Source of the DNA: DASRTE01 sp035316885 | Lineage (GTDB): Bacteria > Actinomycetota > Actinomycetes > Jiangellales > Jiangellaceae | Reading direction: 5' to 3' | Assembly: GCA_035316885.1 (NCBI GenBank) | Contig: DATHII010000198.1 | Location: forward strand, 1 to 22,694 | DNA length: 22,694 nucleotides | In this document: piece after piece, positions 6,583-13,631 of the stretch | Layout of the letters: each line of letters starts with the position of its first letter | Numbering within the stretch: the stretch's first letter is position 1 | The notes under the pieces: model-generated | Databases searched by the model: none | Seen by the model: the letters and a program-made list of their open reading frames with translations, nothing else | Told to the model about the DNA's origin: nothing | Position numbers and translations under genes: made by a program

Positions 6583-7379
6583 GACTGGCCTTCCTCCTGC
6601 CGGGGAGCGACCTGCGGCTCGGCGACGGTGTCGGCCGCCGGGGCCTGGCCCTCGATCTGGCGCGGCGCCTCGGTCGGCCCGGGGGTGAGCTCCTGCTTCA
6701 TCCGGGCCAGCTCGAGCTCGACGTCGTTGGTCGACGCCAGGCGGTCCAGTTCGACAGTGATGTCGTCCCTGGCGGTACCGGTGACGTCGTCGAGCGCGCC
6801 CGATGCGAGCAGCTCGTCGATGGCACCGGCACGCGCCTGCATGGACGCCGTCTTGTCCTCGGCCCGCTGGACGGCCATGCCGACGTCGCTCATCTCCTCG
6901 GAGATGCCGCTGAACGCCTCACCGATGCGAGTCTGGGCTTCGGCTGCGGTGTAGCTGGCCTTGATCGTCTCCTTCTTGGTTCGGAAGGCCTCGACCTTGG
7001 CCTGTAGTCGCTGTGCGGCGAGGGTGAGCTTCTCCTCCTCGCCCTGCAGGGCAGCGTGCTGGGTCTGCAGGTCGGTCACCTGGCTCTCGAGCCCGGACCG
7101 GCGGGTGAGCGCCTCGCGGGCGAGGTCCTCACGGCCGAGCGAGAGCGCCTTCTGGGCCTGCTCCTGCAGCTTCCCTGACTGCCCGGACAGCTGAGACATC
7201 TGAACCTCGATGCGCTTGCGGCTGGTGGCGACATCGGCCACGCCACGGCGCACCTTCACGAGCAGCTCGCGCTGCTTGTTGTACGAGTAGTCGAGAGTCT
7301 CCCGGGGGTCCTCGGCACGGTCGAGCGCCCTGTCGGCCTTTGACCGGAAGATCATGGACATGCGCTGGAGGATCCCCAT
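6579..7379 (-). CDS. pspA: PspA/IM30 membrane-stress protein
   Basis: A peripheral membrane protein of the ESCRT-III-related PspA/IM30 family that assembles on damaged cytoplasmic membrane. The 266-residue product begins MGILQRMSMIFRSKADRALD, the amphipathic N-terminal helix, then runs as long alpha-helical coiled coil (about 25-215) rich in Gln, Glu and Arg, ending in a Pro/Gln/Glu-rich tail. ATG at 7379 is chosen because family members begin MGI(L/M)QR; a GTG further upstream would add a very basic 19-residue extension. A GAAAGGG stretch lies about 12 nt before the ATG. It is first gene of pspA-pspAA and probably part of a longer transcript to htpX-pspAB. A ClgR-like motif lies just upstream. 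Confidence 0.92.
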   Translation of the reverse strand: MGILQRMSMIFRSKADRALDRAEDPRETLDYSYNKQRELLVKVRRGVADVATSRKRIEVQMSQLSGQSGKLQEQAQKALSLGREDLAREALTRRSGLESQVTDLQTQHAALQGEEEKLTLAAQRLQAKVEAFRTKKETIKASYTAAEAQTRIGEAFSGISEEMSDVGMAVQRAEDKTASMQARAGAIDELLASGALDDVTGTARDDITVELDRLASTNDVELELARMKQELTPGPTEAPRQIEGQAPAADTVAEPQVAPRQEEGQS

Positions 7380-7410
7380 CTGGACCGGTAGCCCTTTCTG
7401 GATGCGCGGT

Positions 7411-7421
7411 CGCTTACTGCG
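7411..7421. promoter_or_regulatory. ClgR-box-like motif between pspA and the DUF3043 gene
   Basis: CGCTTACTGCG has the CGC-N5-GCG core of the ClgR operator, and the inner bases match the consensus I recall (CGCYNANRGCG) at all but one position. It lies about 32-42 bp upstream of the pspA ATG. In M. tuberculosis ClgR activates pspA, so the location makes sense. However, the distance to a plausible -10 (TAAGGT, 7440-7435 on the minus strand) would place it downstream of that transcription start, which weakens the case. Confidence 0.3.
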
Positions 7422-7484
7422 ATACTTCCTCACCACCTTACGGCGTTCGCGTCCTCCTGGGCAGGGCCGGTCTCCCCGCTGGCC

Positions 7485-7490
7485 TAGGCT
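7485..7490 (+). promoter_or_regulatory. Leaderless-type -10 element for the DUF3043 gene
   Basis: TAGGCT matches TANNNT and is followed by six bases and then GTG at 7497, the same spacing as the nadA promoter in this window. No Shine-Dalgarno is present. The start codon is therefore probably also the transcription start. Confidence 0.5.
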
Positions 7491-7496
7491 GGGCCC

Positions 7497-8102
7497 GTGT
7501 TCCGCCGCAAAGACGCCACCGGCCAGGCCCCAGTCAGCACCTCGACGCCCAACCCCGACACCGTCGGCCCGGGGTCCGGCGGTACCCCGGGCGGCAAGGG
7601 CCGGCCCACACCCACCCGACGCGAGGCCGAGCAGGCCCGCAAGCAGCGGGTCCGCCCGCCGCTGACCCGTCGCGAGGCCCTCAAGCGTGAGCGCGAACTC
7701 GCCCGCACCGAGCGCGCCCGCTCACGTCAGGCCATGAGCACCGGCGACGAACGTCACTTCCTCGAACGCGACAAGGGCCCGGTGCGCCGGTTCTTGCGCG
7801 ACTACGTCGACTCGCGGCGCACGGTCGCCGAGTTCTTCCTGCCGATGATTCTCGTCGTGCTGCTGCTGAGCTTCGTTCCTTCCCCGCAACTGAGGGTGTT
7901 CTCGACGCTGGCGTGGCTCGCCACGATGCTGCTGGTGATCGTCGACGTCGCGATGATGGGCATGCGGGTCAAACGCGAGATCCGCACGCGGTTCCCCGAC
8001 GACACCGGTCGCGGCCACGTGCTCTACGCCATCGCCCGCTCGAGCCAGATCCGCAGGTTCCGATTGCCGAAGCCGACGGTGAAGCCCGGGACGCCGGTGT
8101 GA
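7497..8102 (+). CDS. DUF3043 membrane protein
   Basis: A 201-residue protein of the actinobacterial DUF3043 family, function unknown. The N-terminal half (1-100) is hydrophilic, rich in Gly/Pro then Arg/Lys/Glu (TRREAEQARKQ, TRREALKRERELARTERARS), probably cytoplasmic and partly helical. The conserved GPVRRFLRDYVDSRR precedes two membrane segments at about 112-128 and 133-155, and a basic C-terminal tail. GTG at 7497 is supported by a TAGGCT box six bases upstream. Its stop overlaps the next gene as GTGA. As I remember it, M. tuberculosis Rv2206, next to the glycerate kinase gene, is of this family, so its presence here fits conserved order. Confidence 0.8.
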   Translation: MFRRKDATGQAPVSTSTPNPDTVGPGSGGTPGGKGRPTPTRREAEQARKQRVRPPLTRREALKRERELARTERARSRQAMSTGDERHFLERDKGPVRRFLRDYVDSRRTVAEFFLPMILVVLLLSFVPSPQLRVFSTLAWLATMLLVIVDVAMMGMRVKREIRTRFPDDTGRGHVLYAIARSSQIRRFRLPKPTVKPGTPV

Positions 8103-8605
8103 GCGCGGCGATGCCGGCCCGGGCGCAATCCGACCCGGGAGACTTCACCGTGCGCGCCCTGGTCTACGGCGACGCCGTCGTCCGTGCCCTCGAGGCAGAG
8201 CTCCAGCAGGAGTACGTCGAGCGCTACGGCGGCGTGGACGAGGCGCCGGTTCACCCCACCCAGTTCGCGCCCCCGGACGGCGTTTTCCTGGTCGGCTTCG
8301 CCGGTGCCGAACCGGTGGCGTCCGGAGGCTTCCGCCGGCACGACGACGAAGCTGCCGAGATCAGGCGCATGTATGTCGTCGAGGACCGTCGCGGTGTCGG
8401 ATACGCCCGCCGACTGCTGGCCGAGCTCGAAATGCGCGCGGCCGCGGTCGGCTACCGGCGAATCGTCCTCGAGACCGGTCTGCGCCAACCCGAGGCAATC
8501 GCGCTCTACGAGTCCAGCGGCTACACATCCATCCCCGACTTCGGCTTCTACGCCGGACGTGATCTCTCCCGAAGCCTGGGCAAGGAGCTTGACCCGCCTG
8601 CCTGA
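8099..8605 (+). CDS. GNAT family N-acetyltransferase
   Basis: A 168-residue single-domain acetyltransferase. It has the core GNAT landmarks: strand-rich VFLVGFAGAEPVASGGFRR, the EIRRMYV strand, the acetyl-CoA loop RRGVGYARRLL, and IVLETGLRQPEAIALYESSGY, the common C-terminal GNAT motif. The substrate cannot be inferred. GTG at 8099 overlaps the DUF3043 stop (GTGA, 8099-8102), so the two are translationally coupled; an in-frame ATG at 8111 is the alternative. It converges on a small minus-strand gene 14 bp away. Confidence 0.88.
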   Translation: MSAAMPARAQSDPGDFTVRALVYGDAVVRALEAELQQEYVERYGGVDEAPVHPTQFAPPDGVFLVGFAGAEPVASGGFRRHDDEAAEIRRMYVVEDRRGVGYARRLLAELEMRAAAVGYRRIVLETGLRQPEAIALYESSGYTSIPDFGFYAGRDLSRSLGKELDPPA

Positions 8606-8619
8606 GAGGCGACTGCAGT

Positions 8620-8841
8620 TCAGTCCGGCGCGTGCAGGCTCATCGGGCCGTAGACGTCGCGGTCGTCCTCCAGCAGGGTGACGGCATCCACGCCCGCTCC
8701 CGCGAGCTCGCGCCAGCGTTCGCCGAGCCACGACTCGGCCTCTGACTGGGTTGGAAACCCGCTGCCGTCGCCGCCACCGGACACCTCCGCGGGTGGGATC
8801 ATGCTCCCCTTGTCGTCCAGGTAGCGCCAGGTCCACGCCAT
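8620..8841 (-). CDS. Small conserved hypothetical protein (73 aa)
   Basis: A 73-residue protein starting MAWTWRYLDDKG, resembling a small actinobacterial protein of unknown function that I recall only as hypothetical. It is acidic and soluble, with a likely helix FPTQSEAESWLGERWREL followed by strand VDAVTLLEDD. The start is well supported: ATG at 8841 with GAGGAG seven bases upstream, and a TANNNT -10 box (TAGCCT, 8876-8871, minus) giving a leader of about 24 nt. Its promoter region backs onto the B12 riboswitch transcript on the other strand. No function is proposed. Confidence 0.72.
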   Translation of the reverse strand: MAWTWRYLDDKGSMIPPAEVSGGGDGSGFPTQSEAESWLGERWRELAGAGVDAVTLLEDDRDVYGPMSLHAPD

Positions 8842-8870
8842 CGCATCTCCTCGCCGGTCACGTGCAGCGC

Positions 8871-8876
8871 AGGCTA
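8871..8876 (-). promoter_or_regulatory. -10 box for the 73-aa gene
   Basis: TAGCCT on the minus strand (8876-8871) matches TANNNT. It would start transcription near 8864, just upstream of the GAGGAG ribosome site and the ATG at 8841. No -35 is clear. Confidence 0.35.
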
Positions 8877-8891
8877 CCGGCCGTGCCCTTT

Positions 8892-9046
8892 GACGGTGGC
8901 CGGTGGCGCATGGGACAGTCCGGACAGCTCCACGTACCTGTCGGGGGAAGTCGGTCGGAAGCCGACGCTGACCCGCAACCGTAGGCCGCGCGTGGTGCCC
9001 GCATGGGCCCACGTCCAGTTAGTCGCGGCAAGCCGGGACACCCGTC
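8892..9046 (+). ncRNA. Cobalamin (B12) riboswitch
   Basis: The core matches the cobalamin aptamer in order: GGGGAAGTCGGTCGGAAGCC (8943-8962), then CTGACCCGCAACCGTAGGC (8968-8986), and the B12 box AAGCCGGGACACCCGTC (9030-9046). A closing P1 stem is visible as GACGG (8892-8896) with CCGTC (9042-9046). It fills most of the 345-bp gene-free stretch before the ECF transporter operon. In actinobacteria such elements usually repress when adenosylcobalamin is bound, by blocking translation or transcription. The target here is a B12-type uptake operon, which fits. The exact ends are approximate. Confidence 0.9.
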
Positions 9047-9186
9047 GAGGTGCGAGCGGCTCCACGTTCCGTCGAGGCCTGCGGGACGGGGCTGGGTCGT
9101 CGACCCGCGACCGCGGCTGTTCGACAGTCGCGCACCGGGCGAGTGGTCCGTCCTCGTCACCGGACCGCTCACCGAAAGGGTCACCC
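9047..9186 (+). promoter_or_regulatory. Riboswitch expression platform and leader of the ECF operon
   Basis: This 140-nt leader holds no gene. It contains a compact palindrome GGGTCG-T-CGACCC (9094-9106), a hairpin GGTCCG (9145-9150) / CGGACC (9161-9166) with a 10-nt loop, and the ribosome site GAAAGGG (9174-9180) six bases before the ATG. CCCTTT at 8886-8891, next to the riboswitch P1 stem, is complementary to AAAGGG of the ribosome site, a possible long-range sequestering pair. There is no U-tract, so translational control is more likely than intrinsic termination. Confidence 0.45.
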
Positions 9187-9888
9187 ATGCGTACCACCGC
9201 ACTCACCCGCGCCGTGCTCGCCGGCGCCGCCACCGCACTTGCCGTGGCCGTACCCCTCACCGCCCACGCCCAGGACGACGTCTTCCGCTTCTGGGGCTAC
9301 CACCAGTGGACCGACGGCGCCTGGGCATTCGCGCAGACCGGCCCAGCCGACGTGTCCCCTGCCGACGGCGCCGTCGAGGGCTGGCGGCACGCAGTCGCCG
9401 GCGCCGAGCCGCGGTTCCCCCGCGCGGACGGCGACTTCGATCTGATCTGCGGCACCACCGAAGCCGACGAGGGAGAGAAGCGGGTCGCCGTCGTGATCGA
9501 CTACGGAACGGAGGCCGACGCCGAAGACGGCTCCGAGCCACCGCCGGCGGAGGGTGCCTGCGCAGTGGTGCCGGAGGAGGCGTCGGGCGCCGACGTGCTC
9601 ACCGACGTCACGGAGGTTCGCGTCGACGACAGCGGCCTCACCTGTGGGCTGGGCGGCTACCCGGAGCAGGGCTGCGGCGGAGTCGTGAGCGCACCGGCGC
9701 CCACCGGTCCGGAGGAGAGCGTGGAACTCGCCCTTCCGGAGGCCGAGACCACGGCAGCGGCCGGGGAGGGCCAGGACGTCGACGAGGACGAGGGCGGGGT
9801 CCCCGTCGGCCTGCTCGTCGGCGTCGGGGCGATCGCCCTGGTCGGCGTCGCAGCCGCCGTGCGGGCCGGGAGGTCGAAGGCGGCGTGA
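9187..9888 (+). CDS. Exported membrane-anchored protein of B12 operon (SCO2322-like family)
   Basis: A 233-residue protein of unknown function. It has a signal peptide (basic MRTTALTR, hydrophobic core, AHA-QDD cleavage near residue 28), an extracytoplasmic domain with four cysteines (in LICGT, GACAV, LTCGLGG and EQGCGG) and aromatic-rich FRFWGYHQW, an acidic linker, and a C-terminal membrane helix (about 205-225) followed by RAGRSKAA. It resembles what I know as the SCO2322 family, found beside ECF transporter genes in actinobacteria. ATG at 9187 follows GAAAGGG. It is the first gene under the B12 riboswitch and overlaps ecfT by GTGA. ECF importers normally have no external binding protein, so a surface accessory role in B12 uptake is an inference. 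Confidence 0.72.
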   Translation: MRTTALTRAVLAGAATALAVAVPLTAHAQDDVFRFWGYHQWTDGAWAFAQTGPADVSPADGAVEGWRHAVAGAEPRFPRADGDFDLICGTTEADEGEKRVAVVIDYGTEADAEDGSEPPPAEGACAVVPEEASGADVLTDVTEVRVDDSGLTCGLGGYPEQGCGGVVSAPAPTGPEESVELALPEAETTAAAGEGQDVDEDEGGVPVGLLVGVGAIALVGVAAAVRAGRSKAA

Positions 9889-11000
9889 CGACGCTGACCG
9901 TCCCGGCGTGGGGGGCAGCGGCCCGTCTGCCCCGCCACCTGCACGCCGGGGCCTGGTGGCTGTGGGCGCTGGGGATGGCCGCCGCGGCCAGCCGCACCAC
10001 GAACCCGCTGCTGCTCGGACTGCTGCTCGCCGTCACCGCGTTCGTGGTGGCATCCCGCAGGACCTCGGCGCCGTGGGGGGGCTCGTTCAGCGCCTTCCTC
10101 AAGCTCGGCCTTGCCGTGATCGCGATCCGGGTCGTGTTCCAGGCCGTCTTCGGTGCGCACGTCGGCGGTTCGACCGTGCTGATCACGCTCCCGGAGATCG
10201 CACTGCCCGAGTGGGCGGCCGCGCTGAAGGTGGGCGGGCCGATCACGCTCGAGGCCGTCATGCTGGCGTTCTACGACGGTCTCAGACTGGCGGTGATCCT
10301 GGCCTGCATGGGTGCAGCCAACGCGCTCGCCGACGCGCGGCGACTCCTGCGCTCGGTGCCGGGCGCGCTGTACGAGGCCGGCGTGGCTCTGGTGGTCGCG
10401 ATGACCTTCGCACCACGGCTGGTCGAGGACGCAGTCCGCATCCGGCGGGCTCACCGCCTCCGGGGCCGGCGTGCCACCGGGATCCGCGGCCTCGGCCGCG
10501 TCGCCATGCCGGTGCTCGAGGGCTCGCTCGAACGGGCGCTCGAGCTCGCCGCGGCGATGGATTCCCGGGGCTTCGGCCGGGCGGGCTCCGTAGTGCCGGC
10601 CCGACGCCGGGCGACCTCGCTTCTGGTGATCGGCGGTCTGCTCGGAGTCGGCGTGGGAGCGTACGGGCTGCTCGACGGGGGCTCTGCGGCCTCTACCGCC
10701 TGGGCTCTGCTGGGCCTCGGGCTGGCACTCGCCGCCGGCGGTTTCGTGCTCGGCGGGCGGGGGTCGCGACGCACCCGGTACCGGCCGGACCCGTGGCGCC
10801 TGCCGGAATGGGTCGTCGCGGGGTCGGGCGCGTTCGTCGCCGCGTCGTTCGCGATCGCCGCCTCCCGCGGCGTCCCCGGCATGAACCTCCTGATCGTCCC
10901 GCTGGTCGTCCCGAGCCTGCCGGTCCTGCCCGTGGTGGGCGCGCTGGTGGCGCTCCTGCCCGCGTGGGTCGCACCGCAGCCGGCCGAGGTGACCGCGTGA
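9885..11000 (+). CDS. ecfT: ECF transporter transmembrane component EcfT/CbiQ
   Basis: The T component of an energy-coupling-factor importer, linking the substrate-binding S component to the ATPases. The 371-residue protein is strongly hydrophobic with about six or more membrane segments. It carries the diagnostic cytoplasmic coupling motif around ELAAAMDSRGFGR, preceded by the basic VRIRRAHRLRGRR helix. The C-terminal third adds further membrane segments beyond the usual length of about 260, apparently an actinobacterial extension. GTG at 9885 overlaps the upstream stop (GTGA), as do the next two junctions, so the four proteins are translationally coupled. The substrate is inferred as cobalamin from the riboswitch and adjacent cobT, not from this protein. 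Confidence 0.88.
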   Translation: MTTLTVPAWGAAARLPRHLHAGAWWLWALGMAAAASRTTNPLLLGLLLAVTAFVVASRRTSAPWGGSFSAFLKLGLAVIAIRVVFQAVFGAHVGGSTVLITLPEIALPEWAAALKVGGPITLEAVMLAFYDGLRLAVILACMGAANALADARRLLRSVPGALYEAGVALVVAMTFAPRLVEDAVRIRRAHRLRGRRATGIRGLGRVAMPVLEGSLERALELAAAMDSRGFGRAGSVVPARRRATSLLVIGGLLGVGVGAYGLLDGGSAASTAWALLGLGLALAAGGFVLGGRGSRRTRYRPDPWRLPEWVVAGSGAFVAASFAIAASRGVPGMNLLIVPLVVPSLPVLPVVGALVALLPAWVAPQPAEVTA

Positions 11001-12616
11001 TCGTCTTCGAGGACGTCTCCGTCCGCTACCAGGGCCAGCACACGGCTGTGCTCCGTGAGGTGAGCCTGCGGGTGCCCGAGGGTGAGCTGTGTCTGGTCGT
11101 CGGGCAGACCGGCTCCGGAAAGTCGACGCTGCTCCGCGCCGTCAACGGGCTCGTCCCGCACTTCACCGGTGGCACGCTCGCCGGGCGTGTCCTCGTGGCG
11201 GGTCGGGACACGCGGACACACCGTCCGCGCGACCTCGCCGACGTGGTCGGCGTCGTCGGGCAGGATCCGCGGTCCGGCTTCGTGGCCGACGTCGTCGAGG
11301 ACGAGCTCGCTTTCGGGATGGAGTGGCTCGGCCTCGCGCCCGACGTCATGCGCCGCCGCGTGGAGGAGACCCTCGACCTGCTCGGCCTGGCCGACGTGCG
11401 CCGCCGCTCGATGTCGACGCTGTCCAGCGGCCAGCAGCAACGGGTCGCGATCGGGGCGGCACTGACCGCCCACCCCGTCGTCCTCGTCCTCGACGAGCCC
11501 ACGTCCGCCCTGGATCCGCAGGCCGCCGAGGATGTGCTCGCGGCACTCCAGCGTCTCGTCCACGACCTCGGCACGACCGTCCTGCTGGCCGAGCACCGCC
11601 TGGAGCGGGTGGTGCAGTACGCCGACCGGGTCCTGCACCTACCCGGAGACGGGCGGGTCGTCGACGGCAGGCCCGGCCAGATCATGGCGACGGCTCCGAT
11701 CGTTCCGCCGGTCGTCGCGCTCGGCCGGCTCGCCGGCTGGCAGCCGCTGCCGCTGTCGGTTCGCGACGCACGCCGGGCCGCCGGCGACCTGCGGGCCAGG
11801 CTGGCCCACCGGACCCCGTTGCGCGCCGTGGCCCCCGCGTCGGCCTACCCGCCGCTGGCGCGGACGAGCGCGCTCGTCGTTCGTTACGGCAAGACGGTGG
11901 CCCTGCGCGGCGTCGACTTCTCAGTCCGGCCCGGCGAGATCGTCGCCCTGATGGGGCGCAACGGTGCAGGCAAGTCCAGCCTGTTGACCGCACTGGTCGG
12001 GCTGGTCGAGCCCAGCGGCGGGTCCGTCTCCACCGGCGGGCTGCTCCCCCACCAGGCCGATCCGAACGAGATGGTCCGCGCCGCTGGGCTGGTCCCGCAG
12101 GAGCCCGCGGACCTCCTCTACGCCGAGTCGGTGGCCGGCGAGTGCCGTGACGCCGACATCGACGCGGCCGCCGCCGCGGGCACGTGCCGCGGGTTGCTGG
12201 CCCGACTGGCTCCCGAGATCGACGACGCGACCCATCCCAGGGATCTGTCCGAGGGCCAGCGGCTCTGCCTCGCCATCGCCGTCGTGCTGACCGCCGCGCC
12301 GCCCCTGCTGCTGCTCGACGAGCCCACGCGAGGGCTGGACTACGCGGCCAAGCGGCGGCTGACCGGCATCCTGCGTGGCCTGGTGTCGGCCGGGTCCGCT
12401 CGCGCTGTCGTGCTCGCGACCCACGACGTCGAACTGGTCGCGGAGGCGGCCTCGCGCGTGGTCGTCGTCGCCGACGGTGAAGTGGTGGCCGACGGTCCGA
12501 CGGCCGACGTCGTCGTCGGATCGCCGGTCTTCGCACCCCAGGTCGCCAAGGTGCTGGCGCCGCTGCCCTGGCTGACCGTCGGTGAGGTCGAGGCCGCACT
12601 GGAGGCGGCCTCGTGA
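10997..12616 (+). CDS. Fused double ATPase EcfA-EcfA' of ECF transporter
   Basis: A 539-residue protein with two complete ABC ATPase domains in tandem, replacing the usual separate EcfA1 and EcfA2. Domain 1: Walker A GQTGSGKST (36-44), signature LSSGQQQR (142-149), Walker B VLVLDEPTSALD (Asp166, Glu167), switch His200. Domain 2: Walker A GRNGAGKSS (320-328), signature LSEGQ (417-421), Walker B LLLLDEPTRGLD (Asp441, Glu442), His476. All catalytic elements are intact in both halves. The linker (about 225-290) is Ala/Arg/Pro-rich. GTG at 10997 overlaps the ecfT stop by GTGA; the much longer open frame upstream lies over ecfT and is not coding. It powers uptake through the adjacent EcfT and S component. 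Confidence 0.93.
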   Translation: MIVFEDVSVRYQGQHTAVLREVSLRVPEGELCLVVGQTGSGKSTLLRAVNGLVPHFTGGTLAGRVLVAGRDTRTHRPRDLADVVGVVGQDPRSGFVADVVEDELAFGMEWLGLAPDVMRRRVEETLDLLGLADVRRRSMSTLSSGQQQRVAIGAALTAHPVVLVLDEPTSALDPQAAEDVLAALQRLVHDLGTTVLLAEHRLERVVQYADRVLHLPGDGRVVDGRPGQIMATAPIVPPVVALGRLAGWQPLPLSVRDARRAAGDLRARLAHRTPLRAVAPASAYPPLARTSALVVRYGKTVALRGVDFSVRPGEIVALMGRNGAGKSSLLTALVGLVEPSGGSVSTGGLLPHQADPNEMVRAAGLVPQEPADLLYAESVAGECRDADIDAAAAAGTCRGLLARLAPEIDDATHPRDLSEGQRLCLAIAVVLTAAPPLLLLDEPTRGLDYAAKRRLTGILRGLVSAGSARAVVLATHDVELVAEAASRVVVVADGEVVADGPTADVVVGSPVFAPQVAKVLAPLPWLTVGEVEAALEAAS

Positions 12617-13455
12617 ACGACGCCGGACCCGCGCACCGCGTCGCGGCCATCCGGGTGCGGCCGCGGACGACGGCGTCGCTGGTGCTGGTCTCTCTGATCG
12701 GCCTAGCAGCGTTCGGCTGGCCGTTCCTCATCGACGCCGGGCCGGGTCTCGCACACTCGGCCGACGCACCGTGGCTGTTCGCCGCGCTGCTCCCCCTCCT
12801 CCTGGTCGTGGTCGTGGCGCAGTTGGCCGAGGGCGAGATGGACGCGAAGGCCGTCGCGATGCTCGGCGTGCTGGCCGCCGTGGGCACGGGCCTACGGGTG
12901 CTCGGCACGGGGGCCGGCGGCGTCGAGCCGGTCTTCTTCCTCTTCGTGCTCGCCGGGCGTGCGCTCGGGCCGGGATTCGGCTTCGTGCTGGGACAGCTGA
13001 CCCTGCTGGCAAGCGCGCTGGTCACCGGCGGGGTCGGCCCGTGGCTGCCGTTCCAGATGCTCGCGGCGGGCTGGATCGCCCTGGGCGCCGGGCTGCTCCC
13101 ACCGCTGCGGGGTCGCGCCGAGCTGGTGATGCTCGCGGGCTACGGTGCTGCGGCCGGTCTGCTGTACGGGCTGCTGATCAATCTGTGGTTCTGGCCGTTT
13201 GCCGTCTTCGCCGACAGCAGCCTGTCCTTCCAGGCGGGCGACCCGGTCGGGTCGAACCTGGTCCGCTACGCAGCGTTCTTCGCGGTGACGTCGTTCGTCT
13301 GGGACGCCGTGCGGGCGGTACTGACCGCGACGCTGTGTGCGGTCGCAGGCCGGCCCGTGCTGGCCGCCCTTCGCCGGGCCGCGCGCAGGGCCAACTTCCG
13401 CGCTGCAGCGCAGTTCGAGACTCCTGAGAAAGTCGGCCCGGCAGCCGCGTCATGA
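12613..13455 (+). CDS. ECF transporter S component, probably cobalamin-specific
   Basis: A 280-residue integral membrane protein with about six hydrophobic segments, a basic cytoplasmic N-terminus, and a basic Arg/Ala tail. Conserved-looking loops include GVEPVFFLFVLAGRALGPGFGFVLGQ and NLWFWPFAVF, resembling the CbrT-like S components that I recall being predicted for B12 in actinobacteria. It binds the vitamin and toggles in the membrane when docked on EcfT. GTG at 12613 overlaps the ATPase stop (GTGA). B12 specificity rests on the riboswitch upstream and cobT downstream; other cofactor-type substrates remain possible. The frame ends at the last gene of the operon, before two hairpins. Confidence 0.82.
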   Translation: MNDAGPAHRVAAIRVRPRTTASLVLVSLIGLAAFGWPFLIDAGPGLAHSADAPWLFAALLPLLLVVVVAQLAEGEMDAKAVAMLGVLAAVGTGLRVLGTGAGGVEPVFFLFVLAGRALGPGFGFVLGQLTLLASALVTGGVGPWLPFQMLAAGWIALGAGLLPPLRGRAELVMLAGYGAAAGLLYGLLINLWFWPFAVFADSSLSFQAGDPVGSNLVRYAAFFAVTSFVWDAVRAVLTATLCAVAGRPVLAALRRAARRANFRAAAQFETPEKVGPAAAS

Positions 13456-13487
13456 CCGACCGATGCCTGCGTCCTGTCTGATACGGG

Positions 13488-13524
13488 TCGGCCCGCGTCG
13501 AGAGACCAGGGGGGTGCGGGCCGA
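13488..13524 (+). terminator. GC-rich hairpin after the ECF operon
   Basis: TCGGCCCGC (13488-13496) and GCGGGCCGA (13516-13524) form a perfect 9-bp stem with a 19-nt loop, 32 bp after the last ECF gene. There is no T-tract, as is common for actinobacterial terminators. It could instead be a processing or attenuation stem. Confidence 0.45.
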
Positions 13525-13538
13525 CACGTGTGGGGGGC

Positions 13539-13579
13539 GGGACCGTCCCCGTCGGGCGGGGGGCGGCGGGGACGGTCCC
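13539..13579. terminator. Perfect 13-bp hairpin between ECF operon and cobT
   Basis: GGGACCGTCCCCG (13539-13551) and CGGGGACGGTCCC (13567-13579) are exact inverted repeats around a 15-nt, G-rich loop. The stem is very stable and sits between the upstream operon and the cobT promoter, so a terminator or insulator is the simplest reading. Runs of G in and near the loop could also form a quadruplex on the plus strand. Confidence 0.5.
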
Positions 13580-13631
13580 ATTACGTGCGGGTGCCTGCGA
13601 TATGGCCCCGAGTGCCGGTGGACGCCACCTC

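Noticed and set aside
9908..10996. Upstream extension of the fused ATPase frame
   Set aside because: The extension lies over ecfT, is Arg/Gly/Pro-rich, and the ABC domain starts exactly at the GTGA overlap at 10997.
10451..11638. A 395-codon antisense frame across ecfT and the ATPase gene
   Set aside because: It covers parts of two well-supported genes and is low-complexity Arg/Asp/Ala sequence.
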